Source of the DNA: Streptomyces griseus subsp. griseus
GTDB taxonomy: Bacteria; Actinomycetota; Actinomycetes; Streptomycetales; Streptomycetaceae
Length of the DNA: 64,000 nt
Assembly: GCF_003610995.1 (NCBI RefSeq)
Contig: NZ_CP032543.1
Span: 806,001 to 870,000 of the forward strand
Direction of reading: 5' to 3'
Below are positions 1 through 8,043 of this stretch, in pieces (the stretch's first letter is position 1; every line of letters begins with the position of its first letter). The position numbers and the translations under genes were made by a program. Under the pieces are notes generated by a model that saw only the letters and a list, made by a program, of their open reading frames with translations, ran no database searches and was not told the DNA's origin.

Positions 1-418
1 CAGCTCCATCCCGTTCGGGAACGTCCACCACGAGCTGTACGACACCGTCCACTGGCTGGACTTCCGCCATGCGATGGCCGGTGCGGTCGGACTGCTGCGC
101 CGGCACGCGGTGTTCGCCGGACTCTCCACCGGGGCGGCCCACCTGGCGGCCTCCTGGGAGGCGGCGCGCGACCCGGGCCGTATGCATCTGGTGCTGGGCG
201 CGGACACCGGACACCGTTACGCCGAGCGGGTGTTCACCCGCCACGCCGAGGCGCTGGACCCGGCAGGTCTGCGGCCCCGCCCGATCACGTCGCTGGAGGC
301 ACTGCGGCCGCCGTGGTCGGTGATGGAGTGGGGCCGGCGCGCCGCTCCCGAGGCCGCCCGCCTGCCCGAACAGGGCGGCGCCCCCGCCCCCGTACCGACC
401 GTGGAGATGCAGCCGTGA
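1..418 (+). CDS. PLP-dependent cysteine synthase-family enzyme (3' part only)
   Basis: This is the C-terminal 138 or so residues of a fold-type II pyridoxal-phosphate enzyme; the 5' part lies outside the window. The visible segment includes SSIPFGNVHHELYDTVHWLD and, further on, FAGLSTGAAHLAA, which matches the region of cysteine synthases that carries a G-I-S-S-G-A-like motif. The PLP lysine is not in the window. The stop overlaps the GTG start of the ATP-grasp gene (GTGA), so the two are translationally coupled. Such enzymes make cysteine, or use an activated serine to make amino acids such as 2,3-diaminopropionate. Which one applies here cannot be read from this fragment. The pairing with an ATP-grasp ligase and an exporter suggests a specialised pathway rather than bulk cysteine synthesis (inference). 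Confidence 0.75.
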   Translation, partial: SSIPFGNVHHELYDTVHWLDFRHAMAGAVGLLRRHAVFAGLSTGAAHLAASWEAARDPGRMHLVLGADTGHRYAERVFTRHAEALDPAGLRPRPITSLEALRPPWSVMEWGRRAAPEAARLPEQGGAPAPVPTVEMQP

Positions 419-1640
419 CGATCGCCGCTCTGGAGTCCCTGTCCTTCGGGCTCGGCAGGATGGCCGAGGCCGCCGAGGAGACCGGCCACCGGCTCTGCCT
501 GCTCACCGGTGACCGCTCGGTGTACCGGCATGAGCTGGCCACCCTGCCCGCCGACGCGCTGGACGTGGTGGACGTCGACACCGACGACCCGGATGCGGTC
601 CGCCGGGCGCTGGCCGGCGTCCCGTCCCTGGCCGGGCTGATCAACACGACGGACACGTGGAGCGTCCCGGCCGCCGAACTGGCCGACGAGCTGGGGCTGC
701 CAGGCCCGCGCCCGGAGGCGGTCCGGCTGCTGCGGGACAAGCGCCGGGTCCGGGAGGCCCTGCACGCGCGGGGGCTGAGCCGGTCGGCCGCCGTGGCCGT
801 ACCGCCCGGGCCGGAGGGCGTGGACGCGGTCCTGCGTACGGTCGGGCTGCCCGCCGTGCTGAAGGACTCGGCGGGCACCTCCTCGCGCGGGGTGTGGATC
901 GTGCCCGACGAGGAGGCGCTGCACCGGGCGCTGGCCGAGGCGGACCGACAGCCGCTGAAGGGAGGCCTGTTCGCGGAGTCTTTCCTCGCCGGGCCGCTGT
1001 ACAGCGCGGAGACGCTGAGCTGGGAGGGGACCACCCGGCTGCTGGGGTACTGAGCCGCCAGACGTCCCGGTCGGCGGTGGTACGGGAGGAGGCCGCGGCC
1101 TTCCCGGTGGCGCTGCCGGACGGGGAGCGGGACGGGATCGAGGCGTGGGTGGGGCAGGTGCTCGACGTGGCCGGGCACCGGCGGGGGTTCGCCCATGTGG
1201 AGTTCATTCTCACCGCCGAGGGGCCGGAGTTGGTGGAGATCAACCGGCGGATCGGGGGCGCGCTGGTGGGTGAGGTGCTCTGCCGGTCGCTGGCCACCAA
1301 TGTGTACACGGCGATGATGGACGAGGCGCTCGGCCGCCGCCCGGCTCTGCTGGACGCCCCGCTCGAAGGCGGTCAGGGCCCCGCGTACGGCTTCGTCCTC
1401 GTCTACGCGGACCGGCCGGGCGTGCTGAAGGGCTGGCACGGCCTCGACGAACTCGCCGCCTTCCCGGGGTCGGTGGAGTGGTACCCCGTACGCGAACCGG
1501 GCGAGCACCTGCCGCACGTGGGCGACCAGCGGGGGTGTACGGGCATGGTGCTGGCCGAGGCGGCGACGGCGGAGCTGGCCCAGCACCGGGCGTGGAGCGC
1601 GGCGGTCCGGGTGCGACCGGTGATCGCGGACGCGCCGTGA
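415..1640 (+). pseudogene. ATP-grasp ligase, split by a frameshift near 1045-1050
   Basis: The first 212 codons (GTG at 415) run in one frame to a TGA at 1051-1053, and the rest continues without loss of similarity in another frame to 1640. Part one carries the ATP-binding segment LPAVLKDSAGTSSRGVWIV. Part two carries the metal-binding end PELVEINRRIGG and a C-terminal domain. Restoring one G in the run of four G at 1044-1047 joins the halves as LLG-VLSRQ. ATP-grasp enzymes ligate a carboxylate to an amine through an acyl phosphate. Here the partner is probably the amino acid made by the upstream PLP enzyme, giving a dipeptide or amide (inference). The single-base loss in a G run may be a sequencing error or a real mutation. 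If real, the translated product lacks the catalytic second half. Confidence 0.8.
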
Positions 1641-1647
1641 GGGCGGG

Positions 1648-2862
1648 GTGAGCGCTGAACGGATGCCGGCGCACAGGCGGTTCACCGGGCCGCAGGTCTT
1701 CCTGCTGGCGGGCTCGTTCCTGATCACGCTGGGCAGCTTCGCCGTGCTGCCGTACATGTCGGTGCTGCTGCACCAGCGGCTCGGCCTGGGGCTCGGCACG
1801 GTCGGTTTCGTCCTGGCGGTGGCCTCGCTGATCCAGTTCGCCGGGGGCGTGGTGGCGGGGCCGGTGGCCGCGCGCATCGGGCTGCGGCCCTCGATGCTGC
1901 TGGCACTGGCCCTGCGTACGGCCGGATTCGCCGCGTTCGTACCGGGGTTGACCAGTCCCGTCCTGGCGATCGGCGCGCTGCTGCTGGTGTCGGCCGGCGC
2001 GGCGCTCTACCTCCCGGCCAACAAGGCTTATCTGGTGGCGGGTTCACCCGACGCGGACCGGCCTCGGCTGCTGTCGGCGAGCAGTTCGGCGTTCAACGCG
2101 GGGATGGCGCTCGGCCCTCCGGCCGCCGCCCCGCTGGTGCTGGGCTCCCCCGGGGTGCTCTTCTCGTGCGTCGCCGGGCTGTTCGCGCTGGTCGGGGTGG
2201 GGCACGCGTTCCTGCCGCGCGAGGAGGTTCGCGCGGAGACGGTCGCGGCCGGGGCTCCGGAGAGGAGCCCCGCACGGTCCGGTCTCTCGCCGTTCCTCGT
2301 CACGGTGCTGAGCGTCTACGCGTTCATGTTCTTCCAGCACTACCTGGCGCTCTACGCGGTCCCCCGGACGTCGGCGGGCTTCTACGGCGTGGTCCTGATG
2401 GGGTATGCGGCCCTCCTCGTCGTCGCCCAGCCGCTGCTGGCGGAGTGGATCGCCGCCCTGAGCTATCCGGCGGCGCTGCGGTGGGGGTTCGGGGCGATGG
2501 CGGCGGGGATGGCGGCCATCGCCGGGGGCGGTTACGTGGGCATCGCGGTGGGCGGGGCGCTGCTCTGTCTGGGTGAGATCGTGCTCTTCCTGAAGAACGA
2601 CCTGGAGGCGCTGGCCCGCTCGTCCTCGCCTCCGGCCACCGTCTTCGGCCGCCAGCGGCTGGCGGCGGGCATCGGGGGGTTCGCCAGCGGGGTGGTGGGC
2701 GGGCAGCTGTACGCGGCGGCGGAGTCGGCCGGTTCGGCGCGGGCGTTCTGGGTGGCGGTCTGCCTCCAGTGCCTGCTGCTGCCGGTGTTGCCGCTGGTCC
2801 GCCGTACCGCCCGGGGCCGGTCGGAGCCCCGGGCGGAGGCGGCCTCGGAGCTACGGGGCTGA
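1648..2862 (+). CDS. MFS transporter (probable exporter)
   Basis: A 404-residue polytopic membrane protein with about twelve hydrophobic segments, the usual size for a major facilitator superfamily drug or metabolite exporter. The N-terminal half contains LGLGTVGFVLAVASLIQFAG followed by GPVAARIGLRPS, the typical loop between helices 2 and 3. The GTG start at 1648 lies 7 bases after the ATP-grasp stop; an ATG at 1663 is an alternative. It ends 12 bases inside the converging sigma factor gene. The position as last gene of the PLP enzyme/ATP-grasp operon suggests that it exports the product of that pathway or protects the cell from it (inference). Substrate cannot be read from sequence. Confidence 0.8.
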   Translation: MSAERMPAHRRFTGPQVFLLAGSFLITLGSFAVLPYMSVLLHQRLGLGLGTVGFVLAVASLIQFAGGVVAGPVAARIGLRPSMLLALALRTAGFAAFVPGLTSPVLAIGALLLVSAGAALYLPANKAYLVAGSPDADRPRLLSASSSAFNAGMALGPPAAAPLVLGSPGVLFSCVAGLFALVGVGHAFLPREEVRAETVAAGAPERSPARSGLSPFLVTVLSVYAFMFFQHYLALYAVPRTSAGFYGVVLMGYAALLVVAQPLLAEWIAALSYPAALRWGFGAMAAGMAAIAGGGYVGIAVGGALLCLGEIVLFLKNDLEALARSSSPPATVFGRQRLAAGIGGFASGVVGGQLYAAAESAGSARAFWVAVCLQCLLLPVLPLVRRTARGRSEPRAEAASELRG

Positions 2863-3510
2863 ACCGGCGGCCACCGTCACCCGCTCCCCCGGTTCCGTAC
2901 GCCACTGCCCGGCCAGCTCCCGGCGGGCGCGGGCCACACGGGAGCGCACCGTACCCACGGGGCAGCCCGCCGCGTCCGCCGCCTCCTCGTAGGAGAGCCC
3001 CAGCACCTGGGTCAGGACGAAGGCCTGGCGGCGCGCCGGGTCCAGATGGCCCAGGGCGTCGAAGACCGCGACCGACTCGTCGAAGCCGGGGAGGTGGCGC
3101 GGCTGGGCCCGTTCGGCAGCGCCCTGCCAGTCGGCGGTGTCGGCGGTCCGGGGGCGTACGGCGGCCGTTCGGTGGCGGTCGATGACGACGCGGCGGGCGA
3201 TGGAGAGGAGCCAGGTGCGGGCGCAGGAGCGTCCGGCGAACCGGGCCAGTCCGCTCATCGCCCGCAGATAGGTCTCCTGGGCGAGGTCGTCGGCGCCGGG
3301 GACGTCGGCGCTGAGGTAGGCGACGAATCTGCGGACGTCCTCGTAGGTCGCCCGGACGAAGCGGTCGGCGGCCTCCCGGTCACCGCCGCCCGCGGCGAGG
3401 GCCCAGTCGGTGATCTGTACGTCGTTCTGGCGGGTGGCGTACGCCCGGGGCCGGGGCACCGGGGTGACGGGCGGCCCGGCGGGGAGGAGGGGGGTGGCAG
3501 TAAGGGTCAC
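2851..3510 (-). CDS. ECF RNA polymerase sigma factor
   Basis: A 219-residue extracytoplasmic-function sigma factor. Region 2 is visible as GADDLAQETYLRAMSGLARF followed by RTWLLSIARRVVIDRHR. Region 4 holds the helix-turn-helix LSYEEAADAAGCPVGTVRSR near the C-terminus. The GTG start at 3510 is preceded by AAGGA with a 5-base gap, which decides it over longer upstream frames. No anti-sigma factor with a zinc-binding motif is adjacent. The next gene on the same strand is a small membrane protein (3690-4340), which could sense a signal, but this is inference. Expected role: redirect RNA polymerase to a small stress or envelope regulon. Confidence 0.9.
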   Translation of the reverse strand: MTLTATPLLPAGPPVTPVPRPRAYATRQNDVQITDWALAAGGGDREAADRFVRATYEDVRRFVAYLSADVPGADDLAQETYLRAMSGLARFAGRSCARTWLLSIARRVVIDRHRTAAVRPRTADTADWQGAAERAQPRHLPGFDESVAVFDALGHLDPARRQAFVLTQVLGLSYEEAADAAGCPVGTVRSRVARARRELAGQWRTEPGERVTVAAGSAP

Positions 3511-3689
3511 AGCGGTCCTTCGCGTCCTGGCGGAGCCGTGGCGTGGTCGCCGCACGGCTCCGCGTGGCCGGCCGCGCGGACGGCCCTGGGGGCGGGTCCG
3601 GCGGTACCGGCATGCCTGTTACGGGTGTGGGCGCGAGCGCACACCCGTACCGCCACCGGGTCTCGCGGAACCGGGTGGGCGGCTGGGGG

Positions 3690-4340
3690 TCACAGGGAGA
3701 GGGCGGGAAGCGGCGGACCGCGCCGGGAGATGGCGTGCAGGGCGAGGAGGTCCTGGGGGCGGCGGCCCGGGCGGCGGCGGGTGCGCGGCCGAACGGGCGA
3801 GACGCCGGAGAAGGGCGTCGCCGACCAGAGGCGCCACGCCGTCCGCAGCGGGGCCTGGACGGAGAGCGCCAGGCAGCGGCCCAGCCGGGCGAGGGCCACC
3901 TCGCCGCGCCAGAGCCACCAGCCGCAGACCAGCCCGGCGGCCGCGTGGGAGGCGGCCATGCCGGTGGTGAAGACGGAGGCGTCGAAGGCCGCCAGCAGCT
4001 CCATCCGGTGCGAGACGTCCCCCGCCGGGCCCGTAGGGGAGGCGTGGGACATCGCCCCGTGCGCATGGTGCGCGCCGCCCGTGGCGGAGGCGGTGAAGTA
4101 GGCGTGCAGCCCCAACTGGCCCAGGACGTGAGCCGAGACGGTGACCGGCGCGTTCCGTTCGCGGCGGGCGAGCCACCAGCCTGCGGCGGCGACCGGTACG
4201 AGGACGGCCGCCAGGGACGGCAGGGGCAGCGGTCCGCCGGACATCAGCGCGTGGCCGAGCCCGGACACGGCGACGCACACGACCGCGAACAGCACGGTGC
4301 GGGCGAGGCGGAGTGCGGTTCCGGCTCCCATGACGGTCAT
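3690..4340 (-). CDS. Membrane protein of unknown function, His-rich loop
   Basis: A 216-residue protein that I do not recognise by family. It has a hydrophobic N-terminus (LARTVLFAVVCVAVSGLGHA), a second strongly hydrophobic stretch (LAAVLVPVAAAGWWLA), a loop with clustered histidines (GGAHHAHGAMSH), and a further helix around ASHAAAGLVCGWWLW. The C-terminus is basic. The histidine cluster could bind a metal ion, and the divergent neighbour is a ferric-reductase-like protein, so a metal-related role is possible but unproven. It lies 180 bases upstream of the sigma factor gene on the same strand and may be co-transcribed with it. Confidence 0.65.
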   Translation of the reverse strand: MTVMGAGTALRLARTVLFAVVCVAVSGLGHALMSGGPLPLPSLAAVLVPVAAAGWWLARRERNAPVTVSAHVLGQLGLHAYFTASATGGAHHAHGAMSHASPTGPAGDVSHRMELLAAFDASVFTTGMAASHAAAGLVCGWWLWRGEVALARLGRCLALSVQAPLRTAWRLWSATPFSGVSPVRPRTRRRPGRRPQDLLALHAISRRGPPLPALSL

Positions 4341-4424
4341 CGTGCCAGCCGCACCCGCCTCGCGGAGAAGACCAGCAGATGCGGAAACAAGGGGAGTTCA
4401 CCCCGTTTGCCCCAGGCGCCACAG

Positions 4425-4442
4425 GTGTGATTCATATCACAC
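4425..4442. promoter_or_regulatory. CRP/FNR-like palindromic operator
   Basis: GTGTGAT-TCAT-ATCACAC is a perfect 7-base inverted repeat with a 4-base centre and contains TGTGA-N6-TCACA exactly, the textbook CRP half-sites. It sits between the divergent membrane-protein gene (start 4340) and the ferric-reductase-like gene (start 4561), so it could control either or both. Binding by Streptomyces Crp or another CRP/FNR-family protein is inference. Confidence 0.55.
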
Positions 4443-4560
4443 GACACTCGGGGAACTTTCGCCTCTCCCCCGCCGACTGCTCCAACAACGCGCCCGCACA
4501 CGCCTCGTGGCCCGGGGCCGGCGCATCCGCCCCGCCAGCCGACGTCCCCGAAGAGGCCGC

Positions 4561-5580
4561 ATGACGAACCAGCCCCCCGCACCCGAACTGGCAGCGGCCG
4601 CCGAAGTCCCCACCGCGTCATCCGAGATCACGTCGCCGGAGACCCGTCCACCCGGTCCACGCCGGCCCCGTACCGCACAGCGCACCACCCTCCGCTCCGA
4701 TCTGCGCGCCTCCTGGCCCGACGGGCTCGTGGCGCTCCTGGTGACGGCGGCCGTCTTCGTCCTGCTCTACATACGCATCCGCAACAAGACCTCCTCCACG
4801 GTCTCCGTGATGCCGTTCATGGCCGACGCGGGCGGCTTCTGGATGTACTTCCTCAGCCAGGCGTTCGGCTGGTCCGCGCTGCTCTGGGCCTGGGGAACGG
4901 TCGTCCTCGGCCTCCTGCTCTCCGGACAGCGCCCCTCGCGCCTGCCGCTCTCGGGCCCCCGCCTGGAGCGCCTGCACCGCACCACGAGCCTCAACACCAT
5001 CGCGCTGATCACCGCTCACGCGCTGCTGTTCGGCGCCGAGTTGTTCCGGCACTCCACCGACGCGTGGAACTCCGCGCTGGGCACCGCCTTCGTCGAGACG
5101 TTCGTCCCGGGCGGCTACACCTCGGGGACCGGCCAGATCGCCATCCCGATCGGCCAGGCGGCGCTGTACCTCGCGATCCCGCTCGGCCTGCTCTTCTACG
5201 TACGCCACCGCATCGGCCCGAAGACCTGGCGCGTCCTGCACCGGTTCGTGATCGTGGTCTACGTGCTGAGCGTCTGGCACACCCTGCTGTACGGGACGAA
5301 CGTCTGGTACGACGGCTGGTTCCGCACCAGTGTCTGGCTCCTCCAGCTGCCGATCGCCGCCCTGCTGCTCGTCCGGCTGCTGCGCCCGGCCCGCCGCTCC
5401 GAGGAGCTGCCCCTCTCGCCCGGTGCCGCACCCTCCCGGACCGGCTGGGCGCTGCGCCTGGGCGGCCGGCTCGCGGTGGTGGGGGTCATGGTGGCGCTGG
5501 TCGTGGTGGTGGTCAGCGGGAGCGACGGCGGACGGACCGTGCCGCCGGACGACACCTCCTCCACCCACAACCACGACTGA
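4561..5580 (+). CDS. Ferric-reductase-like transmembrane haem protein
   Basis: A 339-residue integral membrane protein with a Pro/Thr-rich cytoplasmic N-terminus of about 60 residues and then six or more transmembrane segments. Histidines suited to haem ligation appear in LHRTTSLNTIALITAHALLF and in VLHRFVIVVYVLSVWHTLLY, the arrangement seen in the ferric reductase-like transmembrane domain. No FAD/NAD-binding domain follows, so electrons must come from a partner. The C-terminus ends in a single helix and a Thr/His tail. The ATG at 4561 is preceded by GAAGAGG. The gene is monocistronic, with a CRP-like site upstream and a hairpin downstream. Confidence 0.8.
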   Translation: MTNQPPAPELAAAAEVPTASSEITSPETRPPGPRRPRTAQRTTLRSDLRASWPDGLVALLVTAAVFVLLYIRIRNKTSSTVSVMPFMADAGGFWMYFLSQAFGWSALLWAWGTVVLGLLLSGQRPSRLPLSGPRLERLHRTTSLNTIALITAHALLFGAELFRHSTDAWNSALGTAFVETFVPGGYTSGTGQIAIPIGQAALYLAIPLGLLFYVRHRIGPKTWRVLHRFVIVVYVLSVWHTLLYGTNVWYDGWFRTSVWLLQLPIAALLLVRLLRPARRSEELPLSPGAAPSRTGWALRLGGRLAVVGVMVALVVVVVSGSDGGRTVPPDDTSSTHNHD

Positions 5581-5612
5581 CCGGGGCGTCTGCCCGGCGC
5601 ATACGCTCGGGC

Positions 5613-5647
5613 CCACGACCACTCATGATCTCCCCCGGTGGTCGTGG
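5613..5647 (+). terminator. Hairpin after the ferric-reductase-like gene
   Basis: CCACGACCAC and GTGGTCGTGG form a perfect 10-base stem with a 15-base loop, beginning 33 bases after the stop codon. There is no clear T tract, as is common for Streptomyces terminators. Confidence 0.6.
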
Positions 5648-5771
5648 TCGGTTCGCGGGAGCTCGGCGGCTTCCGGGCGGGGGGAAACCCCTTCGGGACG
5701 GCTTCGCGTCGCCGCCTTCCCGAGGCCGCAGGCCCCTTGGCGTGGCGGGCGGCTTGACCGAGACTTGACCG

Positions 5772-6251
5772 ATGACACAGCGTGTGGCACTCGCGACCGT
5801 GATGGACCGGCTCGCCATCGATGATGTGATCACCGGGTACGCCGTGACCGTGGACGACGGCGACTGGCCCGCGTACGAAGCCCTGTTCACCCCGGACGGC
5901 CGCGCGGACTACACGGGCGCGGGCGGGGTGGAGGGTCCGGCGGAGGAGATCGCGCGCTGGCTCACCGGGACGATGCGCCTCTTCGCGATCCCCCAGCACC
6001 TGATCGTCAACCGGCGCATCGACCTCCAGGACCTGGGCGGCTACCCGGGCGACCGGGCGCGGGTCCGGGCGGACTACCTGAACCCGATGCGCCTGGCACG
6101 AGAGGGCGAGGCGGGCCCGGCCGGTGACACCGCCCCGGACTTCGTCTCCGGCGGGCGGTACACCTTCGAGCTGCACCGTAGGGACCCGGGCTGGCGGATC
6201 CGTACCGTCACCGTCCACGAGAAGTGGCGCCGCGCCCCCGGAGTGGCCTGA
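5772..6251 (+). CDS. SnoaL/NTF2-fold protein
   Basis: A 159-residue protein of the nuclear transport factor 2 superfamily (SnoaL-like). The N-terminal helix DRLAIDDVITGYAVTVDDGDW and the following YEALFTPDGRADYTG are typical of this fold. The C-terminal strands end in GRYTFELHRRDPGWRIRTVT. Members act as small isomerases, hydrolases or dehydratases in aromatic and polyketide metabolism, or as binding proteins. The catalytic type cannot be read here. It stands alone, with a non-coding stretch on each side. Confidence 0.8.
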   Translation: MTQRVALATVMDRLAIDDVITGYAVTVDDGDWPAYEALFTPDGRADYTGAGGVEGPAEEIARWLTGTMRLFAIPQHLIVNRRIDLQDLGGYPGDRARVRADYLNPMRLAREGEAGPAGDTAPDFVSGGRYTFELHRRDPGWRIRTVTVHEKWRRAPGVA

Positions 6252-6375
6252 ACCGCACCCCTCGGCCGGGGGCTGTCCTGTGTCGGGTGGGGATCTCCTC
6301 CCCCACACTGGGTACGGAGAGCTGACCTGGCAGACCACGCGGCTGCTCACCCGCGCGGGACGAGGAGGGCACGGC

Positions 6376-8043
6376 ATGCGGATGCGGGGCGGAGGGGTTC
6401 CGGCGTCCGACGGGCAGCCGCAGGCCGAGGGGTCCCCGTCGGACGCCGGGAACCCCGTCCGGTGGTCGCTTCCGGCCTCCGGCTGGGTCCGGGGGGCTGC
6501 GGCACTGCTCGCCGGGGCGCTGCCCGCGCTGGCGTTCCCCGCGCCGTCCCTCTGGTGGCTGGCCTATGTCGCGCTCGTCCCCTGGCTGCTGCTGATCCGC
6601 TCGGCGGAGACACCGCGGCGGGCGGCGCTGGACGGCTGGACCGGCGGAACCGGCTTCGTCATCGCCGTCCACCACTGGCTGATGCCGAGCCTGCACGTCT
6701 TCATCGTGCTGCTGGCCGCGCTGCTCGGACTGCTGTGGGCGCCCTGGGGCGTGCTGGTCCAGCGGCTGCTCGGCGGCGCGCCCTCCGCACTCCGGGCCGC
6801 CGCCGCGGTGGTGGCCGTGCCGTCGGGGTGGCTGGTGATCGAGTCGGTCCGCTCCTGGGAGGGGCTCGGCGGGCCCTGGGGGCTGCTCGGCGCGAGCCAG
6901 TGGGAGGTCGCCCCGGCGCTGCGGGTGGCGTCGGTGGGTGGGGTGTGGCTGGTGAGCCTGCTGGTGGTGGCGGTCAACACCGCTCTGGTCCTGGTGACGA
7001 TCGCCCGGACCGGGGCCAGGACGACGGGCGGGGTGCTGTTGGTGGTGTGCGCCCTGGCCGTGACCGCGATGTGGGCCTGGGCACCGCAGCCGGGGCGCTC
7101 GGGGACCGCCAGGATCGCCGTCGTACAGCCGGGTGTCGTCGCGGGCCCCGGCAGCGTCGAACGGCGGCTGGCCCGGGGCGAGGAGCTGACCCGTGCGGTG
7201 GCGGGCCGGGACGTGGATCTCGTCGTCTGGGGCGAGAGCAGCATCGGGGCGGGTGCCTGGCACGCCCCGGAGACCGCACGGCGGCTCGCGGCGCTCTCCC
7301 GGGGGACGGGCGCCGGTCTGCTGGTCAATGTGGATGCCCGGCAGACGGATGGATCGGGCCGGAGCGGGATCTTCAAGTCGGCGGTGCTGGTGGGTCCTGA
7401 CGGGCCGACCGGGGACCGGTACGACAAGATGCGCCTGGTGCCGTTCGGTGAGTACGTCCCGGCACGGTCCCTGCTCGGCTGGGCGACCTCGGTGGGCAAA
7501 GCGGCGGGCGAGGACCGGCTGCGCGGCGACCGGCAGGTGGTCATGGTCCTGCCCGACGGCGACCGGCGGCTGCGGATCGGGCCGCTGGTCTGCTTCGAGT
7601 CCGCGTTCCCCGACATGAGCCGGCGGCTGACCCGCGACGGCGCCCAGGTGCTCGTCGCGCAGTCCGCCACCTCCACTTTCCAGGAGAGCTGGGCACCTGC
7701 GCAGCACGCTTCCCTGGGGGCGCTGCGGGCCGCCGAGAACGGCCGGCCCATGGTGCACGCGACGCTCACCGGGATCAGTGCCGTGTACGGGCCGCGCGGG
7801 GAGCGGATCGGAGAGCCGCTCGGTACGGACGAGAGCGCGGCCGCCGTGTACGACGTACCGCTGACGCGCGGCACCACGATCTACGGCCGCTTCGGCGACT
7901 GGGCGGTGTACGGGGCTCTGGCGGCGCTGGCCGCCCTGTGCGCGGCCGAGGGGGTGCGGGTGCTCAGGAGGAGGCCTGCTCCAGGGAGTCCCGGACGATC
8001 CGCTCGCACAGCTCATGGGTCGCCAGAGCGTCCCTCGCGCTGA
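6376..8043 (+). CDS. lnt: Apolipoprotein N-acyltransferase
   Basis: A 555-residue membrane enzyme that N-acylates the diacylated cysteine of lipoproteins. The first half holds several transmembrane helices. The second half is a carbon-nitrogen hydrolase domain with the expected triad: Glu in VVWGESSIG, Lys in RYDKMRLVPFGEYVP, and Cys in IGPLVCFESAFPD. The ATG at 6376 follows GAGGAGGG with a 6-base gap. The last 80 bases overlap the converging oxidoreductase gene. Streptomyces lipoproteins are N-acylated by Lnt homologues, and several lipoproteins are encoded in this window. Confidence 0.92.
   Translation: MRMRGGGVPASDGQPQAEGSPSDAGNPVRWSLPASGWVRGAAALLAGALPALAFPAPSLWWLAYVALVPWLLLIRSAETPRRAALDGWTGGTGFVIAVHHWLMPSLHVFIVLLAALLGLLWAPWGVLVQRLLGGAPSALRAAAAVVAVPSGWLVIESVRSWEGLGGPWGLLGASQWEVAPALRVASVGGVWLVSLLVVAVNTALVLVTIARTGARTTGGVLLVVCALAVTAMWAWAPQPGRSGTARIAVVQPGVVAGPGSVERRLARGEELTRAVAGRDVDLVVWGESSIGAGAWHAPETARRLAALSRGTGAGLLVNVDARQTDGSGRSGIFKSAVLVGPDGPTGDRYDKMRLVPFGEYVPARSLLGWATSVGKAAGEDRLRGDRQVVMVLPDGDRRLRIGPLVCFESAFPDMSRRLTRDGAQVLVAQSATSTFQESWAPAQHASLGALRAAENGRPMVHATLTGISAVYGPRGERIGEPLGTDESAAAVYDVPLTRGTTIYGRFGDWAVYGALAALAALCAAEGVRVLRRRPAPGSPGRSARTAHGSPERPSR

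Noticed and set aside
6208-8016. 602-codon minus-strand open frame opposite lnt
   Set aside because: Composition is Gln/Arg/His/Pro-rich and matches the reverse of the well-supported lnt gene.
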